Part shown: positions 16,617 to 26,890 of the stretch, one piece after another
How positions within the stretch are numbered: position 1 is the first letter of the stretch
Layout of the letters: every line of letters starts with the position of its first letter
Assembly (NCBI RefSeq): GCF_000012985.1
Contig: NC_007645.1
Coordinates: forward strand, 4,362,581 to 4,426,580
Direction: 5' to 3'
DNA: 64,000 bases
Origin: Hahella chejuensis KCTC 2396
GTDB lineage: Bacteria > Pseudomonadota > Gammaproteobacteria > Pseudomonadales > Oleiphilaceae
Notes under the pieces: model-generated
What the model was told of the DNA's origin: nothing
What the model saw: only the letters and a program-made list of their open reading frames with translations
Databases searched by the model: none
Position numbers and translations under genes: made by a program

Positions 16617-19190
16617 ATGACGCTCAGACTACGATCTCTTCTCAGCTCCACGCTTTTTTTGCTACTCAATTGCATTGCTTCTGTCTCCCTAGCCGCCACT
16701 GCGGTAAACGACTCCTATATCGTCGACCCAGGAGACGGGCAAGAGAAACTGGTCGTCACTTACAACGACACGATCGACATCAGCACACAGGAAGCCATCA
16801 ACGCCGCTAAAATTACCAGCGTGTCAGCTCTGAGCAATAGCTCTGCGGGCAGCGTAGCGATTGATACAGACGATAATTTGTCTGTGAATTTCGTGCCTAA
16901 CCCCTCCTTTTCCGGAACTGTAACCTTCACCTACACCCTGCAGGATATCCGCGGCGCCAGCACAGCCACGGTTACAGTGGATCTAACAGTAGAAGCAGGC
17001 AGCCTGCAGGCGTTGGATGACAAATATCTGGCGGGACGGGAAGCCATTACCATTTTCCCACTGGAAAACGACGTCAAACCCAGCGGCAATCCATCGGAAT
17101 TCACCATAGACACCCCGGAGCAAGGCTCACTCACTCAACTTAGCGGCATCAGCGGACTATACAAGTACACCCCTCCCAGCGATTTGACCGAGCCCACTGA
17201 TGTCGTAATCAACTACACCGTCACCTACGAAGGTGTAGGAAGCAGCACCGCCACAGTCACAATTTCCGTCGATCCTGATTCAGAGCCCCTGCTGGCGGGC
17301 GCCAAAGATGAAGAGCAGGAACAACTGGCGGGCGTACTGCAAGCCGCCTGTGACGCCAATTCCGCAGGTATAGTCAGGGAAACCGATTCCACCTTCGAAG
17401 CCACCTGTAATGCACTCGCCGCTTTGAGCGATTCGGAAAGATCGGATGCGCTGGAGCAAATCCTTCTGCGTCAGATAGGCGCTCAGGCTGGCGCGATGAA
17501 AGAAGCCGCCGCGTCACAGGTAAAAAGCCTCGGCGATCGCCTCAGCAACCTGCGCAATGGCTCTACTGGTTTGAGCCTGATCGGCCTTCGTACTGAGGTT
17601 CAAGGACAGAATTTCAGCGTTGGTAAACTGTTAGGCGTCACCGGAACCGGCGGCGGAGCGGGCGACGACGACCTCATGTTTGCGGATAACCGACTTGGGG
17701 TATTTATCAGCGGCTCACTGATATTTGGCGACGCTGACGCACACGGCGATCAACGCGCATACGATTATGACGCGCAACAACTACTCGCCGGCGTCGATTA
17801 TCGCTTCACCAACAAATTAATACTCGGCTTATCCGCTGGTTACACCACAACAGAGAGCGAGGAAAACAACTCCGTCACCAAGTTGGAGACAGATACCTGG
17901 AACCTCGCCTTCTATGGAAACTATTACCCACGCGACAACTGGTACTTTGACTGGATCGCGGGCTATGGCGGCGTCTCCATTGACTCCACTCGCGCCGTCA
18001 ACTTTCCTGGCGTCACATCGACGTCCAAAGGCGATACCGATGGCGATCAATGGAACGCCGCCATGGGGACCGGCATTAATTATCAGGTTCAGCAGTGGCA
18101 GGTCGACGCCTTCCTTAATATCGAATACCGCACGGTCAATGTAGACGCTTACAGCGAAAGCAACGACGCAGGATTGGGGCTGGACGTGATGGAATACTCT
18201 ACGGACCTCATGACCGGAACCCTGGGCGCACGGGTCAGTCAGGCGTTGAGTTACGACTTCGGCGTACTGATTCCGCAACTTGAGCTAGCGTTCGTGAACG
18301 AGTTAAAAAACGATCCGACCGAAATCGAAGCGCAGTTATCGATATTCCCAGAAGCGGGCTCGTTCAAGCTACAAACAGAGGAAGCGGATAAAACTTATAT
18401 GAACGCCGGTTTATCGCTCACAGGCGTTTTCAAAAGTGGCACATCCGCCTACGTTCGCTACGGAACCGACTTCGCCCGCGACAACCTCTCCACCGACGTC
18501 TGGCAGGCGGGCGTGCGCATGGAGCTGGGCGGGCCGCAAGCAGAAAGCGGCGTCTTCCACACGCTTGAAGGGCAATCCATCGCTCCGGGGATTATGGTGG
18601 GCACCTTGGGCGCAGGCGTCAGCGTCACCATTCCTCTGCATGACCTGAGTTGGAACATGCGCGGCATGATCAACGGATTCTCCCACTCTGTCGACCGTTC
18701 TCTGGACGACGTGGATTATGACATCGATATTGATCTGGAGTCTTACGGCCTCATCATGGACTGGCATCCATTTGAGGGCGGCTTCCGCGTCAGTGGCGGC
18801 TTATTCTCCAATCGGAACGAGTTCACCGGTACCGCCACGCCGACAGAAAATGTGGAAATCGGGGACTTCACGTTTACCCCCGAACAGGTTGGCACTCTGC
18901 ACGCCAAGATCGACTATGACCGCGCCATATCGCCTTATCTGGGCATTGGCTGGGGCAATGCCGTAGCGCCAACCAAAGGATGGGGCTTTAACGCGGATCT
19001 GGGAGTATTATTCACCGACACAGCCCAAGCGCATCTGTCGGCGGATAGCCCGGCCGCAGACGCCAATCCGGCGCTAAAAGCACAGTTGGAGAGCGAATTG
19101 GCGAAAGAAGAGGACAATATCAATAACGACGACCTGGATAACGCCAAGTACTGGCCAGTCATCGCCATTGGCGTCACCTATCAGTTCTAG
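16617..19190 (+). CDS. Autotransporter-type outer-membrane protein with Ig-like passenger
   Basis: An 857-aa protein with a signal peptide (about 1-24, ending SLAA-TAV). Residues ~25-220 hold two bacterial Ig/cadherin-like repeats (FSGTVTFTYT and VVINYTVTY strands). A short helical, cysteine-containing stretch follows (two Cys near 242 and 261). From about residue 340 to the C-terminus there is a large beta-strand region with alternating aromatic residues ending in VTYQF, typical of an autotransporter barrel; its size suggests a barrel plus additional beta structure. It should sit in the outer membrane and display the Ig-like part outside. The adhesive or other role is unknown. AAGG precedes the ATG. 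Confidence 0.85.
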   Translation: MTLRLRSLLSSTLFLLLNCIASVSLAATAVNDSYIVDPGDGQEKLVVTYNDTIDISTQEAINAAKITSVSALSNSSAGSVAIDTDDNLSVNFVPNPSFSGTVTFTYTLQDIRGASTATVTVDLTVEAGSLQALDDKYLAGREAITIFPLENDVKPSGNPSEFTIDTPEQGSLTQLSGISGLYKYTPPSDLTEPTDVVINYTVTYEGVGSSTATVTISVDPDSEPLLAGAKDEEQEQLAGVLQAACDANSAGIVRETDSTFEATCNALAALSDSERSDALEQILLRQIGAQAGAMKEAAASQVKSLGDRLSNLRNGSTGLSLIGLRTEVQGQNFSVGKLLGVTGTGGGAGDDDLMFADNRLGVFISGSLIFGDADAHGDQRAYDYDAQQLLAGVDYRFTNKLILGLSAGYTTTESEENNSVTKLETDTWNLAFYGNYYPRDNWYFDWIAGYGGVSIDSTRAVNFPGVTSTSKGDTDGDQWNAAMGTGINYQVQQWQVDAFLNIEYRTVNVDAYSESNDAGLGLDVMEYSTDLMTGTLGARVSQALSYDFGVLIPQLELAFVNELKNDPTEIEAQLSIFPEAGSFKLQTEEADKTYMNAGLSLTGVFKSGTSAYVRYGTDFARDNLSTDVWQAGVRMELGGPQAESGVFHTLEGQSIAPGIMVGTLGAGVSVTIPLHDLSWNMRGMINGFSHSVDRSLDDVDYDIDIDLESYGLIMDWHPFEGGFRVSGGLFSNRNEFTGTATPTENVEIGDFTFTPEQVGTLHAKIDYDRAISPYLGIGWGNAVAPTKGWGFNADLGVLFTDTAQAHLSADSPAADANPALKAQLESELAKEEDNINNDDLDNAKYWPVIAIGVTYQF

Positions 19191-19354
19191 TTGCGATCGC
19201 GCTCACGCCGACGGCGCGCCCGACGCACGCCGTCGCGTCCATGGACAAGAGGCGCAAGCCTCCTTGACAAGTTCAGTCTCGCCAACTGAACTTTCCATAA
19301 GCGTCAACGATCAATCGGCCGCCTCGGCGGCGGCCAGTAACGCGTTTGAAAAGG

Positions 19355-21979
19355 ATGGCGAGTATCACACATCAACCCGGCAACGCACTCTGGGCCTCCG
19401 TCGCCCCTATGTTCAGACGCCGCCTACTTGCCGCCTGGGGCGTGTTGATCGCCAGTTTGGCCATGGTGGTTCTGGCCGCCGGCGTTATCCGCAATCAAGA
19501 ACAGCTGAGCGCCGAGCGACAATTCCAACTTTATGTCGATGAGGTTTCATCTCTAATCACGCAGCGCATGCGCGACCACGAGCAAATTCTGCTCGGCGGC
19601 GGCGCGCTGTTCAAAGCCAGCAATGAAGTAAGGCGCGACGAGTGGCGTATTTATATCGAAAGCCTCAACCTGAATAAAAACTACCCCGGCATTCTCGGCG
19701 TCGGCTATTCCATCGTCATTCCCAAACACGAACTCGCCAATCATATCGCAACCGTAAGAGCCGAAGGCTTTCCCAACTATGTCGTCAAACCTCAGGGCGA
19801 TCGGGAAATTTACTCCGCTATTATTTACCTGGAGCCTTTTCTGGGGCGCAACCTGGCCGCATTCGGTTACGACATGATGTCCGAGGAGACCCGCGCGGCC
19901 GCCATGCGACAGGCTGCAGTTTCAGCGGAGACCGCTCTGTCCGGTAAAGTCACGTTAGTGCAGGAGACACATGGAAAGGTGCAGTCCGGCTTTCTCATGT
20001 ACGTGCCTATTTACGCCAAAGGCGTGGTTCCTGAAGCGGAACAGGCGCGCTGGCGCGCCCTGCAAGGTTTCGTATATAGCCCCTACCGCATTGACGACTT
20101 GATGGCCGGCATCCTCGGACCGCGCCGATTACAGATTTCATTTCGCATCTACGACAACAACACGATCAGCGATGAAACACTGATGTTCGAAACGGAAGAA
20201 AACGACTTTCACTCAGGACTGCAGGAGATTGAAGGGACGCCTCCTCCCCGCTATACCGCTACTCGCACTCTGACCTTCTATCAACATGACTGGACGGTTG
20301 TGTTTCAGAACACGCCTGCGTTTGAAGCCAACGCTATTTCTCATTTGGATAAATTGGTGGTGGGGCTCGGCGGGGTGGTCAGTCTATTGTTGACGCTGCT
20401 GGTCTGGTTCCTGTCATTTAGACGGGAGCAAGCGTTAGAGCTGGCCAAGCGTATGACCCAAACCATTCGCGATAATGAGACTCGCCTGCGCCAAAGCGAA
20501 GAACGCTACCAGTTGGCGGTGCGCGGCTCCAACGACGGGATCTGGGACTGGAACCTTGAAACCGGCCACATGTATTACGCGCCTCGCTTCCAGGCCCTGC
20601 TCGGCTATGAGGAGGGCAGCTTCAGCAACACCTTTACCGAATTTGAGCAGAAAATTCATCCCCAGGATAAAAACCCGGTTCTGCAGGCGATCAAAGCGCA
20701 TCTGGAAAGCGAATCGCCCTATGACATTACGCACCGACTGCTGACCCGCTCCGGCGAGTGGCGCTGGTTTCGCTCTCGGGGCGCGGCTATCCGCAACAAG
20801 GAGAATGTCGCCATCAGAATGGCGGGTTCAATCTCCGATATCCACCAACAAAAACTGGCGGAAGCAGAGGCGGAAGAGCACGCCCAACATACCCAGGCGA
20901 TTCTTAATAATATCAACGACGGCATCATCACCGTGGATGAGATTGGCTTCATCGCTTCCTTCAATCGGGCGGCGGAGCGTATCTTCCACTACAACGCAGA
21001 CTCAGTCATCGGCTACAACCTCAAACGATTATTCGCTAACTATTCCGACAATGACGCTTCGGAATCCATGTCGGACTATTTATCCGCCTCCCTACGCAGT
21101 GACGCCAGCGGCGAGGAACAAGAAATAGAGGGCGTCCGTCAGAATGGCGAGCGCTTTCCTGTGGGCATATCCGTGTCTGAAGTGCACCGTAGAGCGGAGC
21201 GTTTATTTATTGTGGTGGTGCGGGACATTACCGAACGCAAGCGTGTCGACCGCATGAAAAATGAGTTTATCTCTACTGTCAGCCACGAACTGCGCACCCC
21301 GTTGACGTCCATCACCGGGGCGCTCAGCCTCCTGTTGAACGGCGCCGTGGGTCAACCTACAGAAGAGTTTTCCCGCTTTCTGCAAATCGCCTATAAAAAC
21401 AGCCAGCGACTCGCCCTGCTGATAAATGACCTATTGGACATGGAGAAGATCACCGCGGGCGGCGTTAAATACAGCTTTTCCGTCGAACCGGTAATGCCAT
21501 TGGTGGAGCAATCCATTGACACTAACCGGGTATATGGCCAACAGCACGAGGTGGAGTACAAAATCATTCACCGGGAAGACGCCAGCCTCATTAATGTGGA
21601 CCCGTTAAGATTTCAGCAAATACTGGCTAATTTTCTCTCCAACGCCGCCAAATTCTCTCCTCAGGGCTGTACTGTGGATATATCAGTCCAACGCAGGGAG
21701 AACTATGTGCGCATCTCCGTCACAGATCGCGGCCCCGGTATTCCCCCAGAATTTTATACACGTATATTCAAGAAGTTTTCCCAGGCGGACTCCTCCGATC
21801 GCCGCCAGAAAGGCGGCACCGGACTGGGCCTGTTCATCTCCAGAGAGCTGGCTAAAGGCATGCGCGGACGTATTGATTTCGAGTCTGAAGTCGGCAAAGG
21901 CGCGACTTTTTATGTGGAGTTGCCTCTAGCGTCGGGTTCGATCCAGGATGCTGTCGCTCCCGAACCGGAAGAAGCCTGA
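19355..21979 (+). CDS. CHASE-PAS-PAS sensor histidine kinase
   Basis: A ~874-aa membrane kinase. The start is uncertain: ATG at 19355 has AAAAGG almost touching it; a TTG at 19346 and an ATG 57 bp further in are alternatives. A first transmembrane helix (LLAAWGVLIASLAMVVLAAGVI) is followed by a periplasmic CHASE domain to about residue 320 (GILGVGYS, AFGYDM, VPIY), a second helix (LVVGLGGVVSLLLTLLVWFL), two PAS domains (about 375-495 and 510-625), HisKA with STVSHELRTPL, and HATPase (NAAKFS, DRGPGI, GGTGLGL). CHASE domains bind small extracellular ligands. No receiver is fused or adjacent, so the partner regulator is unknown. It converges on the Ser/Thr kinase gene with one base between stops. 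Confidence 0.92.
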   Translation: MASITHQPGNALWASVAPMFRRRLLAAWGVLIASLAMVVLAAGVIRNQEQLSAERQFQLYVDEVSSLITQRMRDHEQILLGGGALFKASNEVRRDEWRIYIESLNLNKNYPGILGVGYSIVIPKHELANHIATVRAEGFPNYVVKPQGDREIYSAIIYLEPFLGRNLAAFGYDMMSEETRAAAMRQAAVSAETALSGKVTLVQETHGKVQSGFLMYVPIYAKGVVPEAEQARWRALQGFVYSPYRIDDLMAGILGPRRLQISFRIYDNNTISDETLMFETEENDFHSGLQEIEGTPPPRYTATRTLTFYQHDWTVVFQNTPAFEANAISHLDKLVVGLGGVVSLLLTLLVWFLSFRREQALELAKRMTQTIRDNETRLRQSEERYQLAVRGSNDGIWDWNLETGHMYYAPRFQALLGYEEGSFSNTFTEFEQKIHPQDKNPVLQAIKAHLESESPYDITHRLLTRSGEWRWFRSRGAAIRNKENVAIRMAGSISDIHQQKLAEAEAEEHAQHTQAILNNINDGIITVDEIGFIASFNRAAERIFHYNADSVIGYNLKRLFANYSDNDASESMSDYLSASLRSDASGEEQEIEGVRQNGERFPVGISVSEVHRRAERLFIVVVRDITERKRVDRMKNEFISTVSHELRTPLTSITGALSLLLNGAVGQPTEEFSRFLQIAYKNSQRLALLINDLLDMEKITAGGVKYSFSVEPVMPLVEQSIDTNRVYGQQHEVEYKIIHREDASLINVDPLRFQQILANFLSNAAKFSPQGCTVDISVQRRENYVRISVTDRGPGIPPEFYTRIFKKFSQADSSDRRQKGGTGLGLFISRELAKGMRGRIDFESEVGKGATFYVELPLASGSIQDAVAPEPEEA

Positions 21980-21980
21980 G

Positions 21981-23471
21981 CTACTTTTTCAACTGCGCCG
22001 CCAGTTTTGATAACTGCTCGGAAGTGGGAAACAATTGGCTGCCAGTGGTGGCTTCCGCCAGAGCCATTTGCGATTCTCCCTGATCCCTCAGCTCGCCAAC
22101 GCGGACTACCAAGTCATGCTCCAACGTCTTGAGCCCCTCTTGGGCTACTTGGTTGGCGGGATCGATTTCCAGCACAATCTTATAAGCGTCGTAAGCGCTG
22201 GAACCGGAAGGCGTCACCAAGCGCCCTTGCAGACGATGCACCTTGGCGACTTTCAATAGCCGGTCGATCTTGGCGGATACCTCCGGATTCAGGCTCTGCA
22301 CTTCATTACTGGCGGGGCGCACGGGATTGGTCGTTCCCGTCGCGGCATTCGAAGATATCGAACCATTTTGGCTATTGTCAGAACTGGATGTATTGCCGCC
22401 GTTAACATTATGGTTATCAGCATTATCCGTATTCGCCTGACTGACCGCAGCCTCCGTTCCATTGACGGTACGCGGAGTCAGCTTAACCGGCTCCACTGGA
22501 TGCGACACGCCATTTTGCTCCACCGGCGGCATTAAAACGTAAAGCAGTCCTGCCGCCGCTACCGCCAGCAAACCACCCACGCCAGCGAACATTGGCCCCT
22601 TGACGCCGCCGCCTTTTTTACCGTCAGCCGCCTGCATCAGCGCCTGAATGAACTCTTCCGCAGACTGGTAACGTTTCTCTGGACTCTTCTCCAGCGCCTT
22701 AACAACGACAGCGTCATAATACTTGGACAATGTCGGTATCAGCATCGAGGGCAGTTCGGGTTTGGCGTGCAGAATTTTCTGCATGATCGCCGTCGGCGAA
22801 TTAGCGTTAAAGCAATGCTCGTTCGTCAGCAATTGATAAAAAATGATGCCTGCAGCGAACAGATCCGAACGCGCATCTACCGGCAAACCCTGGCATTGTT
22901 CAGGAGACATATATCTGGGTGAGCCGATAATCGTGCCCACCCGGGTCAGCTCGGAGGATTCCAGTTTGGCGACGCCAAAGTCAGCGATTTTCGCCACGCC
23001 GTTTTTAGTGATGAAAATGTTCGCGGGCTTCAGGTCCCGGTGAATAATGCCATGTTCATGTATGTGCCCCAGGCCAGACAGCACATCCGTCATGATTTTC
23101 AGGGTTTTATCAATAGGAAAACGCTGGCCGTCATCGAGAGCGCTTTTGAGTTCATAGCCTTCCACATATTCCATGACGAAATAAGGCGCGCCGTCCTGAT
23201 CGCCAGCGTCAAAAACATTAATGACATTGGGATGGGAGATCTTGCCCGCCGCCCGCATCTCGTTGCGAAAGCGTTCACGAAACTCCCCCGTGACATCCGC
23301 GCCCAGCAATTCCGGCAGCAGCACTTTGACAGCGACAATACGCTCAAAGTCAGGGTCAAAACACTGATACACCACCCCCATCGCGCCGCGCCCTAGTTCG
23401 CGCTGCGCCTTGTATTTGCCGAAATACTGAGAGTCCATTGAGGCGGGATCGAAAATTTGCGTATCAGACAT
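21981..23471 (-). CDS. Membrane Ser/Thr protein kinase (Hanks type)
   Basis: A 496-aa kinase. The N-terminal domain (about 18-280) has the glycine loop LGRGAMGVVY, the VAVKV lysine, HRDLKPANIF, DFGVAKL and the activation segment GSPRYMSPEQ, so it should be catalytically active. A Ser/Asn-rich linker and one transmembrane helix (VGGLLAVAAAGLLYVLM, near residue 310) lead to a C-terminal extracytoplasmic part with an asparagine/serine-rich stretch and a TPR-like end (AYDAYKIVLEIDPANQVAQ). Such kinases often lie in T6SS loci, where PpkA-type enzymes control firing by phosphorylating Fha proteins. Here no phosphatase or FHA gene is adjacent, so the link to the T6SS genes 5 kb away is only suggested. 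Confidence 0.92.
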   Translation of the reverse strand: MSDTQIFDPASMDSQYFGKYKAQRELGRGAMGVVYQCFDPDFERIVAVKVLLPELLGADVTGEFRERFRNEMRAAGKISHPNVINVFDAGDQDGAPYFVMEYVEGYELKSALDDGQRFPIDKTLKIMTDVLSGLGHIHEHGIIHRDLKPANIFITKNGVAKIADFGVAKLESSELTRVGTIIGSPRYMSPEQCQGLPVDARSDLFAAGIIFYQLLTNEHCFNANSPTAIMQKILHAKPELPSMLIPTLSKYYDAVVVKALEKSPEKRYQSAEEFIQALMQAADGKKGGGVKGPMFAGVGGLLAVAAAGLLYVLMPPVEQNGVSHPVEPVKLTPRTVNGTEAAVSQANTDNADNHNVNGGNTSSSDNSQNGSISSNAATGTTNPVRPASNEVQSLNPEVSAKIDRLLKVAKVHRLQGRLVTPSGSSAYDAYKIVLEIDPANQVAQEGLKTLEHDLVVRVGELRDQGESQMALAEATTGSQLFPTSEQLSKLAAQLKK

Positions 23472-23714
23472 CGTTCAATTACTGTTCAGCGCTGTCAATT
23501 AATTCAAAGGGTTAAGTCCGCTTATCCAAGCAATTCGTTTGCTCGCGCAAACGGCGCCAGGGAAGCGCTATTAATATAACTATAGCGTCAAAACCCGAAG
23601 AGCCTGGAGTAAACCGGAAATCATCAGAGGAAAAATAATAACGTCTTACTGTCAGTTTCATCCAGCAAATTAATGCGCTACAAAAAAGTGACGCATGCGA
23701 TAGGAGAAATAAAA

Positions 23715-23735
23715 GGGGCGGTAGAAGTCCGCCCC
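23715..23735 (-). terminator. Intrinsic terminator of the caspase-like gene
   Basis: On the minus strand GGGGCGG pairs with CCGCCCC (7 bp, 7-nt loop) followed by TTTTATTT, about 20 bp past the stop at 23754. Confidence 0.85.
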
Positions 23736-23753
23736 GGAGAGAGTTAAGCCAAT

Positions 23754-25661
23754 TTACATGGACTTCGCTTTCACGAAAAAGAATTCACCTGCTTCGTGGC
23801 CCGCGTATTTGATCGCGCCATAATCTGGAATCTGATCAATACCGAATTGCTGTGAACGCTTACGCACATCGCCAAGCACGGAGATAAACAAACGATTGCC
23901 GTCCATCAAGCCGCTATTGCTGTTCAGCGCTTCAATAAACGCCCTGGCGAACACGGAATGATCACCGCCGCCGCTATCCAATACCGGACGCACGCCGCCT
24001 GACGTCAACACTGTACGAGCCTTAATGTCGACCATCAGCTCCAGCCACTCTTTCTGCAGTTCATTCTCAGCCACTGCGCTCTGACGCGCGACGGATGCGG
24101 TGGACAACGTACCTGCGTAACAGGAATCCGCCACCACCATCACATGCTTGGCCTTGAACGTATTCAATTGATCGGAAATCGATACGTTGGACAGCCAGTT
24201 AGCCGTATTGCCCGGCTCCGCGTCCACCGGCAACCAGTAACCGCGATCATTCTGCGCGTCCAACTCGCCATGGCCTGCATAGTAGATCAGCAGGTTGTCG
24301 TGCTCGGTCAGCTTTTCACGCATTTCGTTCAGCGCCGACAAAAGCTCATAACGCGTAGCGTTGAGCAGCAATTTAGTATTAAAGCCATATTGCTTGCTCA
24401 GCATTTCAGCAATGGTGCGAGCATCTTTTTCCGGGGTTTCCAGGTCCGTGTAGTAAGCATAATCACGGTTGCCGATCACCAGCGCGTAATAGCGGCCGAA
24501 GCTGATGCCGTCGAATTTGGGCGACTGCGAACTGGCGTCAAATTCGATTTTCTGAGTACGGGCTTGATTCGCCGCCTGCTCCAGAAACATGGAGAAGCCA
24601 AAGCCAACACGTTGATCCACTTTATCGGTAGCGTTCATGGCGACGTCTGTTTTACGCCCCTGCACCGGCACCTTGATGAAAAACAGGTTGAATTCATCCA
24701 CATCGACTTTTTTGCCGTTAACCGTAAATGACTTCAAGCCTGCGGGAGATTCAACTTTACCGATGATTTCTTTTTCGCTCACCGCATTGCGCAGCAAGAC
24801 AGTCGGGCCGCTGCGAGTCAGCGATATTGGCGGGTCCAGGATCTGAATAGAAGGCGGCGCCAGAGTTGGGTCGAGACTCGCTACTTCCAGCGTCGCCGGC
24901 GTAGCGGCCTGATTCGCCTTATCACGCTGCTGCTTAGCTAACTGCTCCGCCCTCTCCTTCTCGGCGGCGCGGCGCTTTTCAGCTTCAGTTTGCGCTTTGT
25001 ATTGTTCCAGCTTACTTACCTCGCCCTGCAGATTAGACAGTTCTTTCTGCAATGCTTCATTGGCGACAATAGTGGAGGCGTATTGCAGGTTGTCGCTGTC
25101 CAGGCCAGAGGCGCGGCGATACCAGTTCAACGCCATGACCGGATCTTTATTAACGCCCAGTCCTTTTTCGTAGAGGTTGCCCAGGTTAATCTGCGCCCGG
25201 GTGAAGTTCTGGTCCGCGGCGCGGCGATACCAGATGGCCGCCACTTCATAATCCGGCGCCAATCCCAGGCCTTTTTCATAAATCTCGCCGACGTAGGTCT
25301 GCGCTTCAGCATCGCCAGACTTGGCCTGCTCAAGCCATACCTTTAGCGCCGTCGAATAATCCGCCCGGTCGAATGCGGTGAATTCGCCTCCGCGGATAGC
25401 GCAATCGGAAGCGGTCGCTTTGACGGGGCGGCGGGCGGTCAAAAATCGGGCGTTGGCCCCTAACTGGCGAATCTGCCCTGGCAACAGACAATCCACCACC
25501 ATTAATTTATCCGCCTCCGTTCCCTGATCGCCAGCCTTATCCACCGGCTGACTGCTGCACGCAGCCAAGGCGCCCGCCGCGACCACGGCAGGCAGGCCCC
25601 ATCCGGTACGCTTTTTCAATGACCCGTGCTGTTTACTGCTCATACCTTGTCTGCGTGTCAT
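23754..25661 (-). CDS. Caspase-fold (C14) lipoprotein with Sel1 repeats
   Basis: A 635-aa protein. After a basic N-terminus comes a hydrophobic segment ending in a lipobox, ALAAC, so it is probably a lipoprotein. Residues ~105-190 contain two Sel1-like repeats (AQTYVGEIYEKGLG, AQINLGNLYEKGLG). A coiled, Lys/Glu/Ala-rich linker and an Ig-like segment follow. The C-terminal ~240 residues are a peptidase C14 domain, with histidine in YYAGHGELD and cysteine in VVADSCYAG, the expected catalytic pair of bacterial metacaspase-like enzymes. The substrate is unknown. A second in-frame ATG six codons in is also possible. It shares orientation with the Ser/Thr kinase and the hydrolase lipoprotein genes but has its own terminator. 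Confidence 0.9.
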   Translation of the reverse strand: MTRRQGMSSKQHGSLKKRTGWGLPAVVAAGALAACSSQPVDKAGDQGTEADKLMVVDCLLPGQIRQLGANARFLTARRPVKATASDCAIRGGEFTAFDRADYSTALKVWLEQAKSGDAEAQTYVGEIYEKGLGLAPDYEVAAIWYRRAADQNFTRAQINLGNLYEKGLGVNKDPVMALNWYRRASGLDSDNLQYASTIVANEALQKELSNLQGEVSKLEQYKAQTEAEKRRAAEKERAEQLAKQQRDKANQAATPATLEVASLDPTLAPPSIQILDPPISLTRSGPTVLLRNAVSEKEIIGKVESPAGLKSFTVNGKKVDVDEFNLFFIKVPVQGRKTDVAMNATDKVDQRVGFGFSMFLEQAANQARTQKIEFDASSQSPKFDGISFGRYYALVIGNRDYAYYTDLETPEKDARTIAEMLSKQYGFNTKLLLNATRYELLSALNEMREKLTEHDNLLIYYAGHGELDAQNDRGYWLPVDAEPGNTANWLSNVSISDQLNTFKAKHVMVVADSCYAGTLSTASVARQSAVAENELQKEWLELMVDIKARTVLTSGGVRPVLDSGGGDHSVFARAFIEALNSNSGLMDGNRLFISVLGDVRKRSQQFGIDQIPDYGAIKYAGHEAGEFFFVKAKSM

Positions 25662-25867
25662 AATTCATCTCACTTTTATCAACGCTGCTGTACTGCCCTG
25701 GCGTCGTCACGGACGACGCCTCCTGCTTATCCGAACAGGCAACAGATAAAGCGACGTTCTCACCTAAAACCCTGAACGCCGAAGCCCCGCCTCCGCTCGT
25801 GACAAAAAATATATTTTTACAAATAAAGTATTGATCGCATCCGACGCCTGCGCAACGCGATTATTGT

Positions 25868-26890
25868 TTATCTTTGTCGGCTTATAGTTGCTTTTAGCTG
25901 AGAAATCGCATCATTTATCTGCGGCCAATAATGTCGCCAGTCGCTATGTTTTGAAGCCGGACCCAATTGAAAAGTCGCCTGCTGCCTTGCAGCTTCCTTT
26001 TCTATCCATTCCGGTTTCACGGTTTCATCTCCGCGGGCGGCCCAATGCGATTGCCTCACATCGCGATTAAGAGGCGGCGATGCAGCTGGATCGAGTGATC
26101 CGGTCAATGGGGAAAAATCATGCCCTGACGTCCACGCCGCCACATTCAAATTCCCGGATAACGTCATCACCGCTACAGTATTACTCATCCGCGCCGCCAG
26201 CAGCATCGCCAACGCCCCACCGCCGCTGTGCCCCAGCAACAGTAATGGGCGATCGCCCGCTTTCATTCGCAGAACCTGCGCCATCGCCGTCACGACTTCT
26301 TCACTGTACCGACCGTGCGTATACCAATAGGCGAAACACGACTGCGTTTCTGGCGGTTCTTCCACATCCCAGGGCGCAGGGGGAACGCGTCTTGACTTGG
26401 CGCCGAAATAACAAGGTCTCCCCAAATACAACGCCTCCCCCGGCCATTGTCGATACCAGTCAAACATCAGAGGATCTGGAGAAGTTGGATCGGAGGAGAT
26501 GCGCCAGGGACGGCTCCAGGGCAGGCCATCTCCCTCCAGCACGACAATCAAGGGCGCTTGCATGTCCAATCTCTCACTCATGCCGCCATGGTCCATGAGA
26601 GTTCCGTTTTTATACGCCAGCCACATGTTGAAGTCGTCAGCGTTCACATAGCCCGCTCCCCCCTCTTTCACTTCCGGCGGAGTGGCCAGCCTTGCACACC
26701 CAGTAACAAAAACACACAATAAAGCCGCCAGTAAAGTAATGAATTTACCGCGCTTTTTCTTCTTATAAAGGCAATGCGTAAAACCCCACGTCAAATTATT
26801 CAGTCCTGCTTTTTTCAAATTATTCCAACCTTTAAGAAAGCGCATTTTCGTCCAGAAAGCAGACCTAAAAATGGGGCCCGCCAAATGCAC
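25868..26890 (-). CDS. Alpha/beta hydrolase lipoprotein
   Basis: Up to 340 aa. The N-terminus is unusual: about 45 residues precede a basic stretch KKKKRGK, a hydrophobic segment and a lipobox VFVTGC, so the true start may be the ATG 14 codons in, or still later. The mature part has the serine hydrolase elbow LLGHSGGGAL, a preceding GDGLPW and oxyanion-type strand, and a late histidine, which is the serine hydrolase pattern. A signal for lipid attachment suggests the envelope. Substrate unknown; lipase, esterase or deacylase are all possible. It is divergent from tssA, with about 280 bp between them. Confidence 0.8.
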   Translation of the reverse strand: MHLAGPIFRSAFWTKMRFLKGWNNLKKAGLNNLTWGFTHCLYKKKKRGKFITLLAALLCVFVTGCARLATPPEVKEGGAGYVNADDFNMWLAYKNGTLMDHGGMSERLDMQAPLIVVLEGDGLPWSRPWRISSDPTSPDPLMFDWYRQWPGEALYLGRPCYFGAKSRRVPPAPWDVEEPPETQSCFAYWYTHGRYSEEVVTAMAQVLRMKAGDRPLLLLGHSGGGALAMLLAARMSNTVAVMTLSGNLNVAAWTSGHDFSPLTGSLDPAASPPLNRDVRQSHWAARGDETVKPEWIEKEAARQQATFQLGPASKHSDWRHYWPQINDAISQLKATISRQR

